Assembly: GCF_024199905.1 (NCBI RefSeq)
Contig: NZ_JANAFB010000007.1
Location: forward strand, 39,381 to 103,380
Length of the DNA: 64,000 nt
Direction: 5' to 3'
From: Rothia santali
GTDB taxonomy: Bacteria > Actinomycetota > Actinomycetes > Actinomycetales > Micrococcaceae
Part shown: piece by piece, positions 32,154 to 42,279 of the stretch
Position numbering within the stretch: position 1 is the first letter of the stretch
How the letters are laid out: each line of letters begins with the position of its first letter
Notes under the pieces: model-generated
Told to the model about the DNA's origin: nothing
Databases searched by the model: none
What the model saw: the letters and a program-made list of their open reading frames with translations, nothing else
Translations under genes and position numbers: made by a program

Positions 32154-32200
32154 GCCCCTCGATCCACACTGCGCCGCCGGCGCGGCGAGGATCGAGGGGC
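32154..32200 (+). terminator. Second hairpin before parA
   Basis: GCCCCTCGATCC (32154-32165) pairs perfectly with GGATCGAGGGGC (32189-32200). With the previous hairpin it forms a tandem I-shaped terminator that separates dctA from the parA promoter at once downstream. Confidence 0.5.
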
Positions 32201-32206
32201 TGGTTG

Positions 32207-32212
32207 TAGGCT
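32207..32212 (+). promoter_or_regulatory. -10 box of the parA-scpAB operon
   Basis: TAGGCT at 32207-32212. It leaves about 38 nt of leader with GAGGAA before the GTG start. Confidence 0.5.
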
Positions 32213-32257
32213 TAAGCGGAGTAAGCGACTCGAAATGACGACGAGGAATAGTTGCGC

Positions 32258-33133
32258 GTGAGCACACAGAAGACTGAAACCGTCCAGGGCCAGGACGTCG
32301 GACCCACCGGCCGGCCGGTGCGCCAGTTCCCGGAGCCCGCGCCCCTGGACTCCCACGGGCCCGCCCGCGTGATCGCCATGGTCAACCAGAAGGGCGGCGT
32401 CGGCAAGACCACGTCCACCATCAACCTGGGCGCCGCGCTCGCCGAGCTCGGCCGCAAGGTCCTGATGGTCGACTTCGACCCGCAGGGCGCGCTCTCGGCC
32501 GGCTTCGGGGTCAACCCGCACGAGCTGGACACCACCGTGTACAACGTCATGATGGACCGCAAGGTGGACGTCCACGAGGCCATCCGCTCCACCGAGTTCG
32601 AGAACATGGACCTCCTGCCGGCCAACATCGACCTCTCCGCCGCCGAGGTGCAGCTGGTCAACGAGGTCGCGCGCGAGCAGGTGCTCTCCCAGGCGCTGCG
32701 CAAGGTCAAGGACGAGTACGACGTCGTGCTCATCGACTGCCAGCCCTCGCTCGGCCTGCTGACGGTCAACGCGCTGACCGCGGCCGACGGCGTCGTGATC
32801 CCGCTGATCTGCGAGTTCTTCGCCCTGCGCGCGGTCGCCCTGCTGGTGGACTCGATCGAGAAGGTGCAGGACCGGCTCAACCCGGACCTGCAGATCGACG
32901 GCGTGCTGGCCACCATGTTCGACTCCCGGACGCTGCACTCCCGCGAGGTCATCGCCCGGATCATCGACGCTTTCGGGGACAAGGTCTTCGACACGGTCAT
33001 CAAGCGCACGGTGAAGTTCCCGGACGCCACCGTCTCGGCCGAGCCGATCCTCTCCTACGCGCCCACCCACACCGGGTCCGTGGCCTACCGGGAGCTGGCC
33101 AAGGAGCTCATCGAGCGCGGGGGCGCCCGCTGA
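32258..33133 (+). CDS. parA: ParA/Soj-family partition ATPase
   Basis: 291 residues. Deviant Walker A KGGVGKTT near 45-52 (MVNQKGGVGKTTSTINLG), Walker A' VDFDPQGALSAGFG and Walker B VLIDCQPSLGLLT are all intact. This is the ParA located with scpA-scpB in actinobacteria (Rv1708 position), distinct from the origin-linked parA. It probably helps chromosome organisation together with SMC-ScpAB. GTG 32258 is preferred to TTG 32252 because GAGGAA is 9 nt upstream of the former and only 3 nt from the latter. There is no parB nearby. Confidence 0.93.
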   Translation: MSTQKTETVQGQDVGPTGRPVRQFPEPAPLDSHGPARVIAMVNQKGGVGKTTSTINLGAALAELGRKVLMVDFDPQGALSAGFGVNPHELDTTVYNVMMDRKVDVHEAIRSTEFENMDLLPANIDLSAAEVQLVNEVAREQVLSQALRKVKDEYDVVLIDCQPSLGLLTVNALTAADGVVIPLICEFFALRAVALLVDSIEKVQDRLNPDLQIDGVLATMFDSRTLHSREVIARIIDAFGDKVFDTVIKRTVKFPDATVSAEPILSYAPTHTGSVAYRELAKELIERGGAR

Positions 33134-33329
33134 TCAGGGACGCGCTCGCGGCGGCCGACGCCGGGGCGGAGGCGCCGGCGGCCGGGCCGGCGCCGGGCGA
33201 GGCGACGTCGCCTGACGACCGGGCATCGCCTGACGACCGGGCGGGGCCGGCGGCGACGCGCCGTCGCCCGACGCCGGAGCGGCCGGCGACGCCGCGCCGT
33301 CGGCGGAGACCTCCGGCGGCGGGTTCTCC

Positions 33330-34247
33330 GTGTCCCTGGAGAACTTCGCCGGACCCTTCGACGTCCTGCTCTCCCTGATCTCGCAGCGGCAGATGGACAT
33401 CACGCAGGTCGCACTGGCGGCCGTCACCGACGAGTTCATCGCCTACGTGCGGACCCTGCGGGAGACCGGGCTCGAACGGGCGCTCGACGAGGCCACCGAG
33501 TTCATCGTCATCGCCGCGACCCTGCTGGACCTCAAGGCCGCCCGGCTCCTGCCGGCCGGCGAGGTCGAGGACGACGAGGACATCGCGATGCTCGAGGCCC
33601 GCGACCTCCTCTTCGCCCGCCTGCTCCAGTACAAGGCGTTCAAGGACGTCTCCGAGGTGCTGGCCGAGCGGATCGAGGCCGAGCGCAGCCGCGTCCCGCG
33701 CACGCCCACCCTGCCGCCGGAGTTCGCCGCCCTGCTGCCCGAGCTGGTGTTCACCACGACGCCGGAGCGCCTCGCCCAGATCGCGGAGAAGGCGCTGACT
33801 CCGAAGGACGCGGCTCCCGACGAGGTCTCGACCGACCACCTCCACTCGTTCCAGGTCACGATCCGCGACGAGGCCGAGACCCTGGCCGCCCGCCTCATGC
33901 CCGGTGCCCCGCTGCCGTTCACGGCCCTGGCCGCCGACGCCGAGAGCCCCCTGGTCATCGTGGTGCGGTTCCTGGCCCTGCTGGAGATGTACCGCGACCG
34001 CGTCGTCGCGTTCGCGCAGGACGCGCCCTTGGCCGAGCTCACGGTGACCTGGATCGGCACCGACCCCGGGTGGACGCCCGAGCGGCTGGCCCACGACGAC
34101 TACCGCGGGGCGGCGGACCCGCCCGCGGAGACCGCCGTGACCGCCCGGCCCGCCGAGTCCGCGCAGCCTGCCCGGCCAGCGGAGCCCGCGGCGCCCGCGG
34201 CGCGCGCCCAGCCTTCCGAGACCGACCAGGAGCAGACCCCCGCATGA
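33330..34247 (+). CDS. scpA: Segregation and condensation protein A
   Basis: Kleisin subunit bridging SMC heads. 305 residues from GTG 33330. The conserved N-terminus LENFAGPFDVLLSLISQRQMDITQ starts almost at residue 3 (shown here as ENFAGPFDVLLSLIS), followed by FIVIAATLLDLKAARLLP, a variable middle and the C-terminal winged helix (VIVVRFLALLEMYRDRVVAF). The last 45 residues are a P/A-rich tail. There is no ribosome binding site before this GTG and the frame is open upstream to 33234 without any start codon, so the real start may lie further upstream across a frameshift (see findings). Confidence 0.88.
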   Translation: MSLENFAGPFDVLLSLISQRQMDITQVALAAVTDEFIAYVRTLRETGLERALDEATEFIVIAATLLDLKAARLLPAGEVEDDEDIAMLEARDLLFARLLQYKAFKDVSEVLAERIEAERSRVPRTPTLPPEFAALLPELVFTTTPERLAQIAEKALTPKDAAPDEVSTDHLHSFQVTIRDEAETLAARLMPGAPLPFTALAADAESPLVIVVRFLALLEMYRDRVVAFAQDAPLAELTVTWIGTDPGWTPERLAHDDYRGAADPPAETAVTARPAESAQPARPAEPAAPAARAQPSETDQEQTPA

Positions 34248-35104
34248 CCAGCGACAGCATCGACGGCACCCGCATCGACGGCGGGCCGGACGACGTCGAC
34301 GCCGCCGAGTCCGAGCCCGAGGCCGGCCCACCCCGCGTCGAGCTCGTCCCCGGCGGCGCCAAGGCGGCCATCGAGGCGATCCTCATGGTCGCCGACGCCC
34401 CCATCAGCGAGCACCAGTTCGCCGAGGCCCTGCTGGTCCCGGTGGCCACGGTCGAGCGCGCGCTGGACGCCTTGGCCCGCGACTACGACGGCTACGGCGA
34501 CCTCGCGCCCGAGGCGGCCGCCGAGAACGGGACCGAAGCGGCTTCCGGGAATGCGACCGAAGCCGCCCCCGAGATCGCGACCGACGCCGCCGCCGAGAAC
34601 GCGCCCGACGCCGCCCCCGAGAACGCGACCGGGATCACCGGTGACCCGCGGCGGTACGCGGGTTATACTGGGAAGTCGGCCTCCGGCGTCGTGCCTCCGC
34701 GTGAACCGCGGGGCATGGAGCTGCGGAGGGTCGCCGGCGGCTGGCGGCTGTACGCCCGGCCGGAGTTCTCCGCCTGGGTCTCGCGCTTCGTGCTCGAGGG
34801 TCAGACCTCGCGTCTGTCCCAGGCGGCGCTCGAGACGCTCGCGGTGATCGCCTACCGGCAGCCCGTCTCGCGCTCCCGGGTCGCCTCGATCCGCGGCGTG
34901 AACGTGGACGGCGTCATCCGGACCCTGCGCACGCGGGGCCTGGTGGCGGAGGCCGAGGAACCGGGGGAGTCCGGGGCCGCGCTGTTCGAGACCACCCCGC
35001 TCTTCCTGGAGAGGATCGGGTTGGAGGACCTCGAGGACCTGCCGAAGATCTCCCCCTACCTTCCCGGCGTCGAGGACGTCGGGGACTACGAACAGCGGAC
35101 GTAG
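34244..35104 (+). CDS. scpB: Segregation and condensation protein B
   Basis: 286 residues. Two winged helices: the first begins VELVPGGAKAAIEAILMVAD near 33-52, and the second contains RLSQAALETLAVIAYRQPVS and IRGVNVDGVIRTLRTRGLV. Between them is a 55-residue Ala/Glu/Asn repeat (ENGTEAASGNATEAAPEIAT and onward, four copies of an A-x-E-N/I-A-T/P unit) that splits the first winged helix, an unusual insertion for ScpB (normally about 200 residues). ATG overlaps the scpA stop. It works with ScpA and SMC in condensin loading. Confidence 0.9.
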   Translation: MTSDSIDGTRIDGGPDDVDAAESEPEAGPPRVELVPGGAKAAIEAILMVADAPISEHQFAEALLVPVATVERALDALARDYDGYGDLAPEAAAENGTEAASGNATEAAPEIATDAAAENAPDAAPENATGITGDPRRYAGYTGKSASGVVPPREPRGMELRRVAGGWRLYARPEFSAWVSRFVLEGQTSRLSQAALETLAVIAYRQPVSRSRVASIRGVNVDGVIRTLRTRGLVAEAEEPGESGAALFETTPLFLERIGLEDLEDLPKISPYLPGVEDVGDYEQRT

Positions 35105-35159
35105 CGCCCGGGACCCGGGCGGCGCCCGCACGCACAACATCATCAGAGGATTGAAGGAC

Positions 35160-36278
35160 ATGGCCAACAGATCGACGGGACGTCAGAACTCCGGCAACAA
35201 CGCGGGCAGGGGCTCGCGCCCCGGGCAGGGCAAGCCCGCCCGCGGAGGATCGTCCAAGAACTACCAGAAGCCGCAGCGGCCCGGCCGCCCCGGCGAGAAG
35301 CCCCAGCGCCCGGGCCGCCCGGGCGAGAAGTCGCAGCGCCCCGGCCGCCCGGGCGCGCGCGGCCCCCAGCCGGAGGTCAAGTCCGGCGCCAACCGGAGCG
35401 AGAAGAAGAAGTTCCAGCCCCGCAAGGGCCAGTCCGGCAAGATCTTCGCCCGCGAGCGGGGCGAGCGCCGGAGCAGCGAGCAGTACAGCGGCCCGCACCG
35501 CCCCCGCCGCCCCCGCGCGGCCCCGGTGGACCGCCTGGACGTGCACGACGAGCACGGCGTGCGCCTGCAGAAGATCATGGCGCAGGCCGGCGTCGCCTCG
35601 CGGCGCGTCTGCGAGATGATGATCACCGAGGGTCGGGTCACGGTCGACGGCGAGCTGGTCACCGACCTCGGCGTCCGCGTCGACCCGGACAACGCCGTGA
35701 TCCAGGTGGACCACGTGACCATCCAGACCGACGAGTCGAAGGTCTACTACGCCTTCAACAAGCCCGAGGGCGTGCTCGCCACGATGGAGGACCCCGAGGG
35801 CCGCCGGTGCATCTCGGACTTCCTCAACCCGCAGCGCAAGGAGCGGATCTTCCACGTCGGCCGGCTCGACGTCGCGACCGAGGGCCTGCTGCTGCTGACC
35901 AACGACGGCGAGCTCGCCAACCGGCTGACCCACCCCTCCTACGAGGTGCCCAAGAAGTACCTCGTGCAGGTGCGCGGCCCGATGGAGCACGGGATCGGCG
36001 CCGAGATGAAGAAGGGCATCCGCCTGGAGGACGGGATGGCGCGCGTGGACGAGTTCAGGCTCGTCGACTCGACGCCGGGCCACCTCCTCATCGAGGTCAC
36101 GCTGCACTCCGGCCGCAACCGCATCGTCCGCCGGCTCTTCGACGCCGTCGGGCACCCCGTGGAGAAGCTGGTCCGCACCGAGATGGGCCCGCTGCGCATC
36201 GGCTCGCAGAAGCAGGGGACCGTCCGCAACCTCTCCAAGGTGGAGATCAGCCAGCTGCTGACCTCCGTGGGGATGTGA
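35160..36278 (+). CDS. rluB: 23S rRNA pseudouridine synthase RluB family
   Basis: 372 residues. A basic N-terminal extension of about 120 residues holds tandem RPGRPGEK repeats (three near-identical copies at about 38-65) and KKKFQPRKGQSGKIFAR. An S4 domain follows (LQKIMAQAGVASRRVCE) and then the catalytic domain with GRLDVATEGLLLLTND (catalytic Asp near 236) and the VTLHSGRNRIVRRLFDAVGH motif. It modifies U2605 of 23S rRNA in E. coli. ATG 35160 is chosen because of AGAGGA at 9 nt; an in-frame TTG at 35151 is less likely. Confidence 0.92.
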   Translation: MANRSTGRQNSGNNAGRGSRPGQGKPARGGSSKNYQKPQRPGRPGEKPQRPGRPGEKSQRPGRPGARGPQPEVKSGANRSEKKKFQPRKGQSGKIFARERGERRSSEQYSGPHRPRRPRAAPVDRLDVHDEHGVRLQKIMAQAGVASRRVCEMMITEGRVTVDGELVTDLGVRVDPDNAVIQVDHVTIQTDESKVYYAFNKPEGVLATMEDPEGRRCISDFLNPQRKERIFHVGRLDVATEGLLLLTNDGELANRLTHPSYEVPKKYLVQVRGPMEHGIGAEMKKGIRLEDGMARVDEFRLVDSTPGHLLIEVTLHSGRNRIVRRLFDAVGHPVEKLVRTEMGPLRIGSQKQGTVRNLSKVEISQLLTSVGM

Positions 36279-36284
36279 GCTGAG

Positions 36285-37415
36285 GTGCCCGCTCGCCAGA
36301 CCGCGACCGTCTCCGGACCCGTCCTGATCATCGGGGCCGGGCTGCTGGGCGCCTCCGTGGGCCTCGGGCTCGCCGTGCAGGGGGTCCGGACGTGGGTCTC
36401 CGACATCTCGCCGACCACCGAGGCCGTGGCCGCCGACATCGGCGCCGGGCGCTCGCTGGCCCGCTTCGTCCGCGAGGAGGGGGAGGCCGCGGCGCGCGAG
36501 CGGGTGGACCCGCAGCTGATCGTCGTCGCGACCCCGCCCGACGTCGCCGCCGCCACCGTGATCCGGTGCCTGCGGGAGTACCCGGGCGCGAGCGTCGTCG
36601 ACATCGCCTCGGTCAAGGCGCCGATCCTGGCCGAGGTGGAGGCCTCGGGCGCGGACGTGAGCCGGTACCTCGGCACGCACCCGATGTCCGGGCGGGAGAA
36701 GTCGGGGCCGGTCGCGGCGCGCGGCGAGCTGTTCACCTCCCGACCGTGGGTGATCTGCGAGCACGACGCCGTCGCCCCCGAGACCGTGCGCCTGGCCCAC
36801 GGGCTGGCCACGGACCTCGGCTCGATCGTCACCTACCTCGACGTCGAGGAGCACGACGCCGCGGTGGCGCTGGTCTCCCACGTCCCGCAGGTCATGTCCT
36901 CGCTGCTGGCCTCCCGCCTGCGGGAGACGCCGCTCGAGGCGCTGGGCCTGGCGGGCCAGGGATTACGCGACACGACGCGGATCGCCGGCTCCGAGCCCGG
37001 GCTGTGGGTGCAGATCCTCTCGGCCAACGCCCGGCCCGTCGTCGAGACCCTCTACGGGGTCCGGGCGGACCTGGACCGGCTGATCGGCACGCTCGAGGCG
37101 CCCACCGCCGACGGCGCGCGCCTGGACATCGCCCAGCTGATGAGCGAGGGCAATGCCGGGGTCGCCCGGATCCCCGGCAAGCACGGCGGCGCCCCCAAGG
37201 CGTTCTCCGAGCTGACGATCCTGGTGGACGACACCCCGGGGCAGATCGCCCGGCTGCTCACGGAGATCGGCGAGATCGGCGTGAACATCGAGGATCTGCG
37301 GATGGAGCACTCTCCCGGCCAGCCAGTGGGTATGGTCGAGGTAGCCGTGGTCCCCACCGCGCACGACCGGCTTGTGGACGAGCTGGACGCGCGCGGCTGG
37401 AAGATCGTCAAGTAG
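36285..37415 (+). CDS. tyrA: Prephenate dehydrogenase
   Basis: Tyrosine biosynthesis. 376 residues. NAD(P)-binding motif IIGAGLLGASVGLGL near 15-29, the THPMSGREKSGPVAARGELF active-site region, then HDAAVALVSHVPQVMSSLLA. The C-terminal ACT-like regulatory domain (about 300-372; LTILVDDTPGQIARLLTEIGEIG split as LVDDTPGQIARLL) suggests feedback by tyrosine. GTG 36285 is 6 nt after the rluB stop, so the two are co-transcribed. Confidence 0.94.
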   Translation: MPARQTATVSGPVLIIGAGLLGASVGLGLAVQGVRTWVSDISPTTEAVAADIGAGRSLARFVREEGEAAARERVDPQLIVVATPPDVAAATVIRCLREYPGASVVDIASVKAPILAEVEASGADVSRYLGTHPMSGREKSGPVAARGELFTSRPWVICEHDAVAPETVRLAHGLATDLGSIVTYLDVEEHDAAVALVSHVPQVMSSLLASRLRETPLEALGLAGQGLRDTTRIAGSEPGLWVQILSANARPVVETLYGVRADLDRLIGTLEAPTADGARLDIAQLMSEGNAGVARIPGKHGGAPKAFSELTILVDDTPGQIARLLTEIGEIGVNIEDLRMEHSPGQPVGMVEVAVVPTAHDRLVDELDARGWKIVK

Positions 37416-37477
37416 CCCCGTCCGCCCACCGGCGGCCGCGGCCCCCAGCACCTGACCCGTACACGATGGAGGAATCC

Positions 37478-38431
37478 GTGACCGAGAACAACGAGTCGAT
37501 CCTGACCCAGGCCGCGGCCCCCGCGTCGCCGGCGCGGTCCGAGTTCCACGACGGCGACCAGCCCGAGTCCTGGAGGTCGGAGCTCGTCGTCGCGATCGAC
37601 GGGCCCTCCGGGTCGGGGAAGTCGTCGGTCTCCCGCGAGGTGGCCCGCCGCCTGGACCTGGCCTTCCTGGACACCGGCGCGATGTACCGCGCCCTGACCT
37701 GGTGGTGCCTCGAGGCCGGGATCGACCTGGAGGACGAGGACGCCGTGGCCGCCGCCGCGGATCAGCTGGACCTGCAGCTGGGCACCGACCCCCGCCGGCC
37801 CTCGCTCATGGTGGCCGGGGCCGACGTCGCGGAGGCCATCCGCGAGGACCGGATCTCCGAGAACGTCTCGGCGGTGGCCAAGAACCCGCGGGCCCGCAAG
37901 GTCATGGTCGCCCGCCAGCAGGTGGAGATCGAGTCCAGCGGCCGGCGGGTCGTGGCCGAGGGCCGGGACGTGACCACCGTGGTCGCGCCCCAGGCCACCG
38001 CCCGGGTCCTGCTGACCGCGAGCGAGGAGGTCCGCATGGCCCGCCGCAACGCGCAGCTGGGCGGTGACCGCTCCGAGGAGCAGCTGACCACCCAGGTGGG
38101 CCGGCGCGACGCCGCCGACTCCCGCGTGGTCAACTTCACCGAGGCCGCCGACGGCGTGACCCTGGTCGACTCGACCGAGCTGGACTTCGACGAGACGGTC
38201 ATCGCCGTGATCGACGTGGTCCGGGGGGCCGTCGAGGCGATCCGCGCGGAGCACGAGGACGGGGACGCCGAGAAGGAAGGCGGGAACGCCAAGGACGAGG
38301 ACGGGACCGCCGAGGCGGGGCCCGCCGAGGACTCCACCGACGCCGGCGCCGCCGGCACCGAGGACACGAAGGCCGACGCCGCCGGCGTCGAGAACAACGA
38401 GACCGACGAGAAGGTCGGCGAGGACGGATGA
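37478..38431 (+). CDS. cmk: Cytidylate kinase
   Basis: Phosphorylates CMP and dCMP. P-loop [18 protein letters not shown] near 38-55, the [11 protein letters not shown] segment, [12 protein letters not shown] and [10 protein letters not shown] lid motifs. The kinase ends near residue 255; the rest is a 60-residue acidic, repeat-like tail ([15 protein letters not shown]). GTG 37478 is chosen because GGAGG stands 5 nt before it; the ATG at 37466 overlaps that ribosome binding site. The stop overlaps der (ATGA). Confidence 0.93.
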   Translation: MTENNESILTQAAAPASPARSEFHDGDQPESWRSELVVAIDGPSGSGKSSVSREVARRLDLAFLDTGAMYRALTWWCLEAGIDLEDEDAVAAAADQLDLQLGTDPRRPSLMVAGADVAEAIREDRISENVSAVAKNPRARKVMVARQQVEIESSGRRVVAEGRDVTTVVAPQATARVLLTASEEVRMARRNAQLGGDRSEEQLTTQVGRRDAADSRVVNFTEAADGVTLVDSTELDFDETVIAVIDVVRGAVEAIRAEHEDGDAEKEGGNAKDEDGTAEAGPAEDSTDAGAAGTEDTKADAAGVENNETDEKVGEDG

Positions 38432-40005
38432 CCCCCATGCATGACGAGTACGAGGAGAAGTACCTCGGGAACGAGGGCGAGGACGACCGCCTCGCCGCCT
38501 ACATGGCCGAGCTGGACGAGGACGACGCCGAGCAGCGCGCCGAGTCCCTCCGCGCCGGCCTGGAGGACTACGAGCTCGACGAGGAGGACCGCGAGCTCCT
38601 GCTGGACTGGGGCTTCGAGACCGGCGCCGAGCGCACGGCCGAGCCCGACCCGGTGGTGGCCGTGGTGGGCCGCCCCAACGTGGGCAAGTCCACCATCATC
38701 AACCGGATCCTGGGCCGCCGCGAGGCGGTCGTGGAGGACAAGCCGGGCGTGACCCGCGACCGCGTCTTCTACCCGGCCGAGTGGAACGACAAGACCTTCA
38801 CCCTGGTGGACACCGGCGGCTGGGAGTCCGACGCCAAGGGCATCAACGCCCAGGTCGCGGCCCAGGCCGAGCTCGCGGTGGCGCACGCCGACGTCGTGAT
38901 CCTCGTGGTCGACGCCCTGGTGGGCATCACCGCGATGGACGAGGCGATCGTGCAGATGCTGCGCCGCGTGCGCAAGCCGCTGCTGCTGGCCGCCAACAAG
39001 ATCGACGACGCCTACCAGGAACCCGAGGCCGCCGCGCTGTGGGGCCTGGGCATGGGCGAGCCGCACCCGGTCTCCGGCGTGCACGGCCGCGGGATCGCGG
39101 ACATGCTCGACGAGCTGCTGAAGGTCATGCCGGAGCACTCGCAGTACGCCGAGCCCGAGCAGTACGACGGGCCGCGGCGCGTGGCCCTGATCGGGCGGCC
39201 CAACACGGGCAAGTCCTCGCTGCTGAACAAGCTCGCGGGGGAGGACCGGGCCGTGGTCAACGACCTCGCCGGGACCACCCGCGACCCGGTGGACGAGCTC
39301 GTGGAGCTGGGCGGGCTGCCGTTCCGCTTCGTGGACACCGCGGGCATCCGGCGTCGTCAGCACATGGCCAAGGGCGCGGAGTTCTACGCCTCGCTGCGGA
39401 CCCAGACCGCGCTGGAGCGCTCCGAGGTGGCCGTGGTGCTGCTGGACGTCTCCGAGCCGCTGTCCGAGCAGGACGTGCGGATCCTGCAGCTGGCGATCGA
39501 GTCGGGGCGCGCCCTGGTGCTCGCCTTCAACAAGTGGGACACCCTGGACGAGGACCGCCGCTACGAGCTGGAGCGGGAGATCGACCGGGACCTGGCGCAC
39601 GTCGCCTGGGCCCCGCGCGTGAACCTCTCCGCGAAGACCGGCTGGCACAAGGACAAGCTGGTACCCGCGCTGCTGCGCTCGCTGGAGTCCTGGGACTCGC
39701 GCATCCCCACGGGGCGGCTCAACGCGTTCCTGGGCGAGATCGTGGCGGCCCACCCGCACCCCGTGCGCGGCGGCAAGCAGCCCCGCATCCTGTTCGGCAC
39801 GCAGGTCTCCTCGCGGCCGCCGAAGTTCGTGCTGTTCACCACCGGGTTCCTGGACCCGGGGTACCGGCGCTTCATCACCCGCCGTCTCCGGGAGACCTTC
39901 GACTTCGAGGGCACCCCGATCGAGGTCACCATGCGCGTGCGCGAGCGGCGCTCGCTGACCCGCGAGGGTGGCGGCGGGCGCGGCGGGGCCGCCAAGCGGC
40001 GGTAG
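38428..40005 (+). CDS. der: Ribosome biogenesis GTPase Der
   Basis: Tandem-GTPase protein for 50S assembly. 525 residues with an acidic N-terminal extension of about 75 residues common in actinobacteria. G1 motifs are GRPNVGKST (~80-88) and GRPNTGKSS (~254-262), with NKID and NKWD specificity motifs and a C-terminal KH-like domain ([18 protein letters not shown]). ATG 38428 overlaps the cmk stop; ATG 38437 is an alternative. This is the last gene of the rluB-tyrA-cmk-der run. Confidence 0.95.
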   Translation: MTPMHDEYEEKYLGNEGEDDRLAAYMAELDEDDAEQRAESLRAGLEDYELDEEDRELLLDWGFETGAERTAEPDPVVAVVGRPNVGKSTIINRILGRREAVVEDKPGVTRDRVFYPAEWNDKTFTLVDTGGWESDAKGINAQVAAQAELAVAHADVVILVVDALVGITAMDEAIVQMLRRVRKPLLLAANKIDDAYQEPEAAALWGLGMGEPHPVSGVHGRGIADMLDELLKVMPEHSQYAEPEQYDGPRRVALIGRPNTGKSSLLNKLAGEDRAVVNDLAGTTRDPVDELVELGGLPFRFVDTAGIRRRQHMAKGAEFYASLRTQTALERSEVAVVLLDVSEPLSEQDVRILQLAIESGRALVLAFNKWDTLDEDRRYELEREIDRDLAHVAWAPRVNLSAKTGWHKDKLVPALLRSLESWDSRIPTGRLNAFLGEIVAAHPHPVRGGKQPRILFGTQVSSRPPKFVLFTTGFLDPGYRRFITRRLRETFDFEGTPIEVTMRVRERRSLTREGGGGRGGAAKRR

Positions 40006-40310
40006 GCTGCGCGGCTGTGGCTGTGACCCCGGTTGCGGTCCGCGCTGGTACTAGGGCTGGCGTTGTGGCTAGCCCTGACGCCGGCGGGTCCGCCGCCGTT
40101 GGCGGGGCCGGGGCGGGCCGAGTGACCGCCCCGGCGTCGTCGCGGTGAGCCGTCCCGGCCCGGCCCGCATGCCGGGCCCGGATCGGCGGCCCTCGCGTCC
40201 GCGTACCCGCGGCACGACGTCGCCCGCCACGGCCCCGCGCTCGATGTGCGAACCGCGGGGGGATGATGTAATATCTATCGAGTGCCCGGGGGAAACCCGG
40301 GGCGCGGATT
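40006..40310 (+). other. Intergenic region between der and tRNA-Pro, no gene seen
   Basis: 305 nt. It contains a weak AGGGCT/AGCCCT hairpin near 40052-40076 that could end der transcription. A TAATAT box at 40270 upstream of the tRNA may be its -10 element, without a clear -35. Confidence 0.45.
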
Positions 40311-40384
<74 letters not shown>

Positions 40385-40394
40385 CGGATCGAAG

Positions 40395-40431
40395 GCCCTG
40401 ACTAAGCGTTCTGCTTAGTCAGGGCTTTTTT
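40395..40431 (+). terminator. tRNA-Pro terminator
   Basis: GCCCTGACTAAGC pairs perfectly with GCTTAGTCAGGGC around GTTCT, followed by TTTTTT. It is the only classical U-tract terminator of this quality in the neighbourhood. Confidence 0.92.
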
Positions 40432-40582
40432 GCGTCCTCAAATCGAACGGTTGCAGGTGGCCCACGCATTGAACTCGATTCCTGAGGTGGACTAGAGGCC
40501 TCGCACACGGTCCGGGTCTCGGGCCAGGCGGCGCCCAAGCATATAGGTCCGGCGCGGCAGAGGCGTCGCGTCGGGGGTTGTC

Positions 40583-40588
40583 GATAAT
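40583..40588 (+). promoter_or_regulatory. Putative -10 box of the hsd operon
   Basis: GATAAT at 40583-40588, 61 nt before the hsdM ATG. No good -35 is seen. GGAGGAG lies 12 nt before the ATG. Confidence 0.35.
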
Positions 40589-40648
40589 CTGGGTCTGCAT
40601 CTCATAGCAACACGATCGCGCCGTGGCGCGGAGGAGAACACCGGCATC

Positions 40649-42217
40649 ATGTCACCGACCACCAAAGAGGCGCAGCGCGCGGAGCTGCACAAGACGATAT
40701 GGCGCATCGCCAACGACCTGCGCGGTAGCATCGACGGGTGGGACTTCAAAACCTACGTGCTGGGGATGCTGTTCTACCGATTCGTGTCTGAGAACCTCAC
40801 GGCTTACATCAACTCCGGCGAGCACGAGGCGGGCGACGCATCGTTCGACTATATGCGGATGCCCGATGCGCAGGCGGAGTTCGCACGCGGCGAGGTCGTG
40901 GCGGAGAAGGGTTTCTACATCCTGCCGTCCGACCTGTTCGCCAACGTCCGGCAGCGCGCCGTCGATAACGAGAACCTCAACGAGACGCTCGAGCGGGTCT
41001 TCAGGAACATCGAGGGCTCCGCGCTCGGCACCGACAGCGAGGACGACATCAAGGGTCTGTTCGACGACCTCGACGTCAACAGCAACAAGCTCGGCAACAC
41101 GGTCGCCAAGCGCAACGAGAAGCTGCTGAAGCTGCTCGATGCCATCGGCGACCTGCCGTTGGGGAACTTCGAGGACAATTCGATCGATCTGTTCGGCGAC
41201 GCCTACGAGTACCTGATGCAGATGTACGCGTCCCAGGCCGGGAAATCGGGCGGCGAGTACTACACACCGCAGGAAGTCTCCGAGGTGTTGGCGAAGATCA
41301 CCGTGGTCGGCAAGACCCGCGTGAACAAGGTCTACGATCCGGCCGCGGGCTCCGGCTCCCTGCTGCTGAAGTTCGCGAAGGTGCTCGGGCGCGACAACGT
41401 CGGTGGTTTCTTCGGTCAGGAAATCAACCTGACCACCTACAACCTCGCCCGCATCAACATGTTCTTGCACGACGTGAACTACGAGAAGTTCAACATCGCG
41501 CACGGCGACACGCTCACCGATCCCCAGCACTGGGATGACGAGCCATTCGAGGCGATCGTCTCCAACCCGCCCTACTCGATCAGGTGGGAGGGTGACGCCA
41601 ATCCGTTGCTGATCAACGACGAGCGGTTTGCCCCGGCCGGGGTGCTGGCGCCGAAGTCGAAGGCCGACCTGGCGTTCACGATGCACATCCTGTCGTGGCT
41701 CGCGGTCAACGGCACGGCGGCGATCGTCGAGTTCCCCGGCGTGCTCTACCGGGGCGGCGCGGAGCGGAAGATCCGTCAGTACCTCATCGACAACAACTAC
41801 GTGGATGCCGTGATCCAGCTGCCGCCGGATCTGTTCTTCGGCACGACGATCGCCACCTGCGTCATCGTGCTCAAGAAGTCCAAGAACGACAACGCGGTGC
41901 TCTTCATCGACGCCTCGGCGGAGTTCACGCGGACCGGGAACAAGAACAAGCTGCTGCCGACGAATCAGGAACACATCCTGGAGCGCTTCACCGCGCGCGA
42001 GGACGTCGACCACGTCGCGAAGCTCGTGCCCAACGCGGAGATCGCGGCGAACGACTACAACATTGCGGTCTCGTCCTACGTCGAGCAGGAGGACACTCGC
42101 GAGGTCGTGGACATCCAGGCGCTGAATGCCGAGATCGCGCGCATCGTCGCCCGCCAGGCAGAGCTGCGCGTCTCCATCGACGAGATCGTCGCAGACCTCG
42201 AAGGAGGCGCCGCATGA
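40649..42217 (+). CDS. hsdM: Type I restriction-modification N6-adenine methyltransferase (HsdM)
   Basis: 522 residues. The N-terminal helical HsdM_N domain (about 5-150) starts at [23 protein letters not shown] motif I is [16 protein letters not shown] near 228-243 and the catalytic motif IV is NPPYS near 307-311. It methylates adenine within the target chosen by HsdS and forms the M2S and R2M2S complexes. Distance from the tRNA-Pro is 264 bp. The first gene of a five-ORF ATGA-coupled operon. Confidence 0.95.
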   Translation: MSPTTKEAQRAELHKTIWRIANDLRGSIDGWDFKTYVLGMLFYRFVSENLTAYINSGEHEAGDASFDYMRMPDAQAEFARGEVVAEKGFYILPSDLFANVRQRAVDNENLNETLERVFRNIEGSALGTDSEDDIKGLFDDLDVNSNKLGNTVAKRNEKLLKLLDAIGDLPLGNFEDNSIDLFGDAYEYLMQMYASQAGKSGGEYYTPQEVSEVLAKITVVGKTRVNKVYDPAAGSGSLLLKFAKVLGRDNVGGFFGQEINLTTYNLARINMFLHDVNYEKFNIAHGDTLTDPQHWDDEPFEAIVSNPPYSIRWEGDANPLLINDERFAPAGVLAPKSKADLAFTMHILSWLAVNGTAAIVEFPGVLYRGGAERKIRQYLIDNNYVDAVIQLPPDLFFGTTIATCVIVLKKSKNDNAVLFIDASAEFTRTGNKNKLLPTNQEHILERFTAREDVDHVAKLVPNAEIAANDYNIAVSSYVEQEDTREVVDIQALNAEIARIVARQAELRVSIDEIVADLEGGAA

Positions 42218-42279
42218 CCGCCGAGACGGCAACCCGTCGGAGGTCCCGACAGGCTCGTACCGAGGGCACCCGCTCATGA
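42214..42279 (+). CDS. 21-residue Arg-rich coupling ORF between hsdM and mrr
   Basis: Its ATG overlaps the hsdM stop (ATGA at 42214) and its TGA overlaps the mrr ATG (ATGA at 42276), so ribosomes could pass from hsdM to mrr by two terminations and reinitiations. Product [20 protein letters not shown] plus S. It resembles no domain. It may be a translational relay, or the remnant left when mrr was inserted in an hsdMSR operon. Confidence 0.4.
   Translation: MTAETATRRRSRQARTEGTRS

Noticed and set aside
30479..33070. 863-codon minus-strand open frame across dctA and parA
   Set aside because: Antisense shadow with low-complexity His/Asp/Val composition; no ribosome binding site or domain.
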